Source of the DNA: a bacterium
Lineage (GTDB): Bacteria; Desulfobacterota; Deferrisomatia; Deferrisomatales; BM512
Direction of reading: 5' to 3'
Assembly (NCBI GenBank): GCA_004322275.1
Contig: SCTA01000018.1
Coordinates: 1 to 64,000 of the forward strand
Length of the DNA stretch: 64,000 nt
The notes below the pieces were generated by a model. It was not told the DNA's origin. It did no database searches and saw nothing but the letters and a program-made list of their open reading frames with translations. Numbering within the stretch: position 1 is the stretch's first letter; each line of letters starts with the position of its first letter. Positions 60,491-64,000 of this stretch are shown in pieces. The translations under genes were made by a program, and so were the position numbers.

Positions 60491-61834
60491 TTACTTGGCG
60501 GTGAGATCCTTGAGGAACTTCGGAATGTCGCCTGCCTCGCGGGTGCCGATGATGACTTCCCAGCCCTCGCCGAGCTCTTCCTGGAATTCGCCGGAAAGCT
60601 GGGCAACGAAACCGGGGATGATGATCTTCCGGTGGTTGACCTTCTCGGTGATTCCGGACTTCTTGACGAAGGGAGCCATCGCGTCGGCGACGAACTTGCC
60701 TGCGGACCAGGCGGTGAGAACGGACATGCCCTCGGTGTCCATGATCAGCAGCCACGTGGGCACTCTGCTGGCTTCCACTTCCGCGCTGACGACGAAGTAG
60801 GTCAGGGCGAAGTTGGTGGTGATGATCACCGGGCTGTCGGGGCCGGGGTTGTTGATGGCGTAGATGCCCTGATCCATCGTCATCGGCCTCTGCGGATCGG
60901 TGTAGATGTTGAGGCGGTTGACGGTGGTGGGCAGCACGGCGGCGGGGTCGAGGGTCGAGATCACGACGAGGCCGGCGTACTTGTCGATAAGGAGATTGGC
61001 GTAGGCCATCTCGGTGTAGAAGTCGGTTGTCATTCCGCAGGCGAAGGCGATGGAGGGGAAGCCCACTTCGCGCTGCTTCTTGTCGAGGGCGCCGCGGCGG
61101 AACGCGATGTTGCCGGTGAGGGCGTCGCGTATCTTGGTCCAGCCGGCGTCGAGGATAACGGTCTTTACGTCGGCGGCGACAAGCTTGGCGCCTTCGTCGG
61201 CGACGGCTTCCGTGGAAGCGCCCTTGGCCACGACCGCGCAGCCGAGTTCCTTGGAGAGGGCGGCGAGATCGGCGGCGGCGGGGCCGGATACCGCGAATTT
61301 CCTGCCCTTGAGGGCGGCGGCGGCGGCCTTTACCGTGTCGAGATTGGCGGAATCGACGATGATCGCCTTCTTGGTGGCTCCGGCGACCTTGCCCACGAGG
61401 GCGAGGAAGGAATCCTTGTCGCCTTTTTCGTCGCGAAGGTAAGCGCCGTTGGCCTGAAGGGTGTAGCCCACGCGCTCGAACTTGACCTCGTTCAGGTTCT
61501 TCAGTTCGGCGTCGACCTTGGCTCCGTCCGTCGCGTTGGACAGATAGACCAGAAGGCCGGTGGGGTTGACGAAGGTTTTTTCATGACGGTACTTGACGGT
61601 TTCGCCGCCAACCTTGAAGGCGACGTCGCCTTCGCCCAGTTCGACAACGCGAATGGGCGGTGCGCTTGCCTCGGCAAGCTTTTCCGTGGCCTCGCTGGAA
61701 ACGTGGGGGCATTTGGAAAGCTCGGCTTTCCCTGCGGCCAGTTTCATTGCGAACGCCAGGCAGGTCGGATCCCCGCAGTCTTTGCAGTTCGTCTGCGGCA
61801 AAAGCTTGTAAATCTGGATACCGGTCAATGCCAT
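60491..61834 (-). CDS. acsC: Corrinoid/iron-sulfur protein large (gamma) subunit, AcsC
   Basis: The protein is 447 aa. The N-terminal iron-sulfur domain has four cysteines in TNCKDCGDPTCLAFAMKLAAGKAELSKC (Cys 17, 20, 25, 42), the [4Fe-4S] cluster of AcsC/CdhE. The middle is a TIM barrel and the C-terminal corrinoid-binding domain has SVLTAWSAGKFVADAM. The protein accepts a methyl group from AcsE and delivers it to acetyl-CoA synthase. The small subunit gene acsD is not in the window and probably lies upstream. Confidence 0.94.
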   Translation of the reverse strand: MALTGIQIYKLLPQTNCKDCGDPTCLAFAMKLAAGKAELSKCPHVSSEATEKLAEASAPPIRVVELGEGDVAFKVGGETVKYRHEKTFVNPTGLLVYLSNATDGAKVDAELKNLNEVKFERVGYTLQANGAYLRDEKGDKDSFLALVGKVAGATKKAIIVDSANLDTVKAAAAALKGRKFAVSGPAAADLAALSKELGCAVVAKGASTEAVADEGAKLVAADVKTVILDAGWTKIRDALTGNIAFRRGALDKKQREVGFPSIAFACGMTTDFYTEMAYANLLIDKYAGLVVISTLDPAAVLPTTVNRLNIYTDPQRPMTMDQGIYAINNPGPDSPVIITTNFALTYFVVSAEVEASRVPTWLLIMDTEGMSVLTAWSAGKFVADAMAPFVKKSGITEKVNHRKIIIPGFVAQLSGEFQEELGEGWEVIIGTREAGDIPKFLKDLTAK

Positions 61835-61891
61835 GGCCCGATTCTCCTTTCATCCGTAAGCTCTAAAAAGAGCGTTTTTCACTCCCTGATC

Positions 61892-61926
61892 GGCCGGGGA
61901 GGCCGCAAAGCGCCGCCTCCCCGGGC
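61892..61926. other. GC-rich hairpin between acsB and acsC
   Basis: GGCCGGGGAGGC and GCCTCCCCGGGCC-type arms pair around CGCAAAGCG, just after the acsB stop codon. No U tract follows on the minus strand, so it looks like an mRNA-stabilising or processing hairpin. It may also modulate readthrough to acsC. Confidence 0.6.
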
Positions 61927-61938
61927 CAGGACTTCAAA

Positions 61939-64000
61939 TTACATCATGGGGTCCATCGTAAGGGCGGGATGCCCCACTTTGGTCATGTATTCCAGGACTT
62001 CTTCTTCGCTCGTCGCGTTTTCTTCGGTGGCTATCTTGTCCAGGAGGTCCGCGCAGCCGGCTTCCTCACCCCTCTTGCGGATGATATCGGCCATGGATTC
62101 CTTGAGAGCCTTGGGGAGCCACGCGACGCGCAGGATGCCGCCCTCGGCGGAGACGAACTTCTTGGAGCCGATGTAGAACTTGGAGATTCCGACAAAGCCC
62201 GGAATCTGGGAGCCGCCGCCGACCGTGCCCGCGAGGGTGGAGAAGGGCATGCCGCTGGGGGTCATGCCCGCGTAGTCGCGGTCAACGACCATGATGGCGT
62301 TGGACATCGGCAGGAGGGCGACGATGGCCTCGAAGCAGCCGCAGGAGGTCATCGGGTTGTCCATGAGGGAGTAGGCGCTGAACTGCGGCACCGCCTCATG
62401 GCTGTTCTGGTAGACGAAGGACTGGACTCCGATCCACTGGCCGAGGCGGGCGTCGATTACATCGCCCTTCTTGATGGGCTGGTTGGGGCCGGTGGGGGTT
62501 ATTTCAAAGGCGGCCTTGCCGTCGAGCCAGTTGTAGGCGCCGCACAGGCCGGGACGCTCGGGGGTGATGACGCAGACGTGGTCCGGAGCGAAGGACTGGC
62601 AAAGCGTGCAGCTGTAGTAGGTATCGACCGTCTCGTCGGTCATGGAGCCGAGGCGCTCTTCGCGTTCCCTGTAGGTGGCGCGGGCCTTTTCGAGGAGTTC
62701 GGCGACCTTCGCCTTGTCGGTGTAGAGGGTGACCTGGACCTTGTCCACGATCTTGCCGAATTCGTTGTGGAACTTGGCGTGGAGGATCGTGCCGAAGTGC
62801 TTGAGGCTGAGCCCCGCCGCGACGGACTTCTTGGATATGCGCATCCAGAGGATGTCGCGCTGGCCGATGTGGAGGATACCCTCCGCGCCGTTCAGGAGGT
62901 GGTGCATCTGGCGTTCGAGGATGGGCTCGAAATCGGCCTGCATGTTTCTTCCGGCGACTTCCACCCAGATGGCGAAGTCGTGGACGGAGCCGGGAGCCAT
63001 GTCGGCGAGGTCGGGGCCGACGACGGTGAACTTGCCGTCCTCGACCTGGTCGAGGGGCTTCATCTGGCAGAACTCGAAGGCACTGGCCTTGGGTCCGCCG
63101 AGCTCGACGTGCATCGCGTCTCTGCCGATGCGCTCGCCTTCGTAGGCGGGCGAGTAGGAGACGGGAATGTCGATCTTGGTGATGTGGATCTTGAGACCGC
63201 GGACTTCGATCGCCTTCTGGACGATTTGGTCGTGCGGGATGTTGGAGACGACGTGCTCGTAGGTGCAGATACCGGTGACCAGAATCTCCGGAATGTCGGA
63301 ATCGGCGATGGTCGGGAAGCCGTAGTTGATGGCGCCCGCCGCGGCCGCGTACCACTCGTCGGTGACTTCGCCGAGTGCGACGACGAAGGCGAAGACGCGG
63401 TTCTTCTGGTAGCGGAGGATGCCGGCGTAGTCGCCGGGCTGTACGCCGCCGAAAGCGATGGCGGCGCGGGTGGCGAAGCCGACGGCGTGGATAGCCGCCG
63501 AGGTGTCTTTCCCGAAGGGCACGAGGCGGGTGGGCCAGCCGACCTGCACGCCGGCGTCGCGAAGCTGCTCGGCGAAGGTCTGTCCCTTGTGGGAACCGGC
63601 CATGAAGACGTAGATGCCCTTTTCCTGAAGTTCCTTGGCCATGGCGGCGGCGATTTCCTTGGTGGGAGCCGCGCCGACGATGGCTGCGAAACCGGGAGCG
63701 GAGCCATCGACGAATTCGACGCCGCGCTTTCTCATGATGATGTCGTCCGCGGCGCCGAGCCAGATGTTGTCATCGGTCGGGTCTTCGCCCAGGACGTAGG
63801 GAATCGGGGCTTCGAGATACTTGAGAGCCTCTTCCATGTCGAAGCAGAAGAGGGTCTGCATGCCCGCGTCGAGGCCGTGGCCAAGGTAGGGCACCCAGAG
63901 GTTTTCCGCGACCTTGGGCGGAAGCAGGGATTTGCACTTCGCAAGCACCGGGAGCATGTCGCCGAGCTTTTCGACCTTCATGCCGAGTATGCCGTAGATG
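61939..64000 (-). CDS. acsB: CO dehydrogenase/acetyl-CoA synthase, acetyl-CoA synthase subunit AcsB (5' end outside window)
   Basis: 687 codons are visible and the frame remains open to the right edge, so the true N-terminus lies outside the window. By comparison with the 729-residue Moorella AcsB, about 70 residues are missing. The A-cluster cysteines are all in place: YYSCTLCQSFAPDHVC and MTSCGCFEAI. The C-terminus is KVGHPALTMDPMM. It condenses the methyl group, CO and CoA to acetyl-CoA, or the reverse. The bacterial long form is used rather than the archaeal CdhC. Residues before the visible MKVEKLGD are in frame, confirming truncation. Confidence 0.95.
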   Translation of the reverse strand, partial: IYGILGMKVEKLGDMLPVLAKCKSLLPPKVAENLWVPYLGHGLDAGMQTLFCFDMEEALKYLEAPIPYVLGEDPTDDNIWLGAADDIIMRKRGVEFVDGSAPGFAAIVGAAPTKEIAAAMAKELQEKGIYVFMAGSHKGQTFAEQLRDAGVQVGWPTRLVPFGKDTSAAIHAVGFATRAAIAFGGVQPGDYAGILRYQKNRVFAFVVALGEVTDEWYAAAAGAINYGFPTIADSDIPEILVTGICTYEHVVSNIPHDQIVQKAIEVRGLKIHITKIDIPVSYSPAYEGERIGRDAMHVELGGPKASAFEFCQMKPLDQVEDGKFTVVGPDLADMAPGSVHDFAIWVEVAGRNMQADFEPILERQMHHLLNGAEGILHIGQRDILWMRISKKSVAAGLSLKHFGTILHAKFHNEFGKIVDKVQVTLYTDKAKVAELLEKARATYREREERLGSMTDETVDTYYSCTLCQSFAPDHVCVITPERPGLCGAYNWLDGKAAFEITPTGPNQPIKKGDVIDARLGQWIGVQSFVYQNSHEAVPQFSAYSLMDNPMTSCGCFEAIVALLPMSNAIMVVDRDYAGMTPSGMPFSTLAGTVGGGSQIPGFVGISKFYIGSKKFVSAEGGILRVAWLPKALKESMADIIRKRGEEAGCADLLDKIATEENATSEEEVLEYMTKVGHPALTMDPMM

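Noticed and set aside
59521-60606. Longer start for AcsE
   Set aside because: The frame stays open back through the terminator and into acsC, but the ATG at 60402 has GGAGG upstream and gives the normal length for the family.

Overview
The window is high-GC bacterial chromosome, almost entirely transcribed from the minus strand. Gene content suggests an anaerobic member of the former Deltaproteobacteria (Desulfobacterota/Desulfuromonadota). The evidence is an acetyl-CoA synthase (Wood-Ljungdahl) operon beside a methylmalonyl-CoA/transcarboxylase operon, tandem DUF507 genes, a ResB-type cytochrome c biogenesis gene and a Gram-negative (Wza/Wzc) polysaccharide export system. The taxonomic placement is inference; no rRNA or tRNA gene was recognised.

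Layout. 1-447: the end of an IS1595-type transposase and palindromic intergenic repeats. About 0.45-36.6 kb: one very large extracellular or capsular polysaccharide locus. Read in the direction of transcription (right to left) it runs glmU, glmS (UDP-GlcNAc supply), Wza, Wzc, a PHP-type phosphatase, a UDP-HexNAc dehydrogenase, a Wzx flippase, alternating glycosyltransferases and left-handed-beta-helix acyltransferases, a Wzy/ligase-type polymerase and a membrane O-acyltransferase. Next come the UDP-N-acetyl-L-fucosamine genes with a WbuB-like transferase, a beta-propeller protein, an ATP-grasp enzyme, a DUF3473-type deacetylase, a WecA/WbpL-like initiating transferase, a WbpM-like dehydratase and UDP-sugar epimerases. 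A small island follows with GtrA, a polyprenyl-phosphate phosphoribosyltransferase and DUF362, and then Ugd and a phosphohexomutase. The export route is Wzx/Wzy-like and the predicted polymer contains FucNAc and uronic acids with acyl decorations.

About 36.8-50.4 kb is a housekeeping and accessory mosaic: an ABC exporter, a TMEM165/GDT1 cation transporter, oligoendopeptidase F, an AT-rich orphan gene, a yefM-yoeB toxin-antitoxin module with a recognisable TGTACA operator, lysA, a histidine kinase, ResB, groEL/groES and two DUF507 genes. This part is rich in dispersed palindromic elements. Two pairs of about 120-bp repeats bracket pepF and the kinase-resB unit, and these share a three-tier stem architecture with further copies near queC and ugd. 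A 253-bp MITE-like element abuts a DUF507 gene.

50.4-58.2 kb is a probable operon. It starts from an autoregulated XRE-cupin gene with a near-consensus promoter, followed by a 66-aa small protein, a 5S-type carboxyltransferase fused to a biotin domain, a 12S-type carboxyltransferase, split methylmalonyl-CoA mutase, methylmalonyl-CoA epimerase and queC. No biotin carboxylase is present, so a transcarboxylase linking pyruvate/oxaloacetate to propionyl/methylmalonyl-CoA is the best reading. 58.5-64 kb holds an IclR regulator and the acsE, acsC and acsB genes. AcsB runs off the right edge, and the cistrons are separated by strong GC-rich hairpins. Together the two operons would interconvert propionyl-CoA, pyruvate and acetyl-CoA with C1 units, as in propionate-oxidising or propionate-forming anaerobes.
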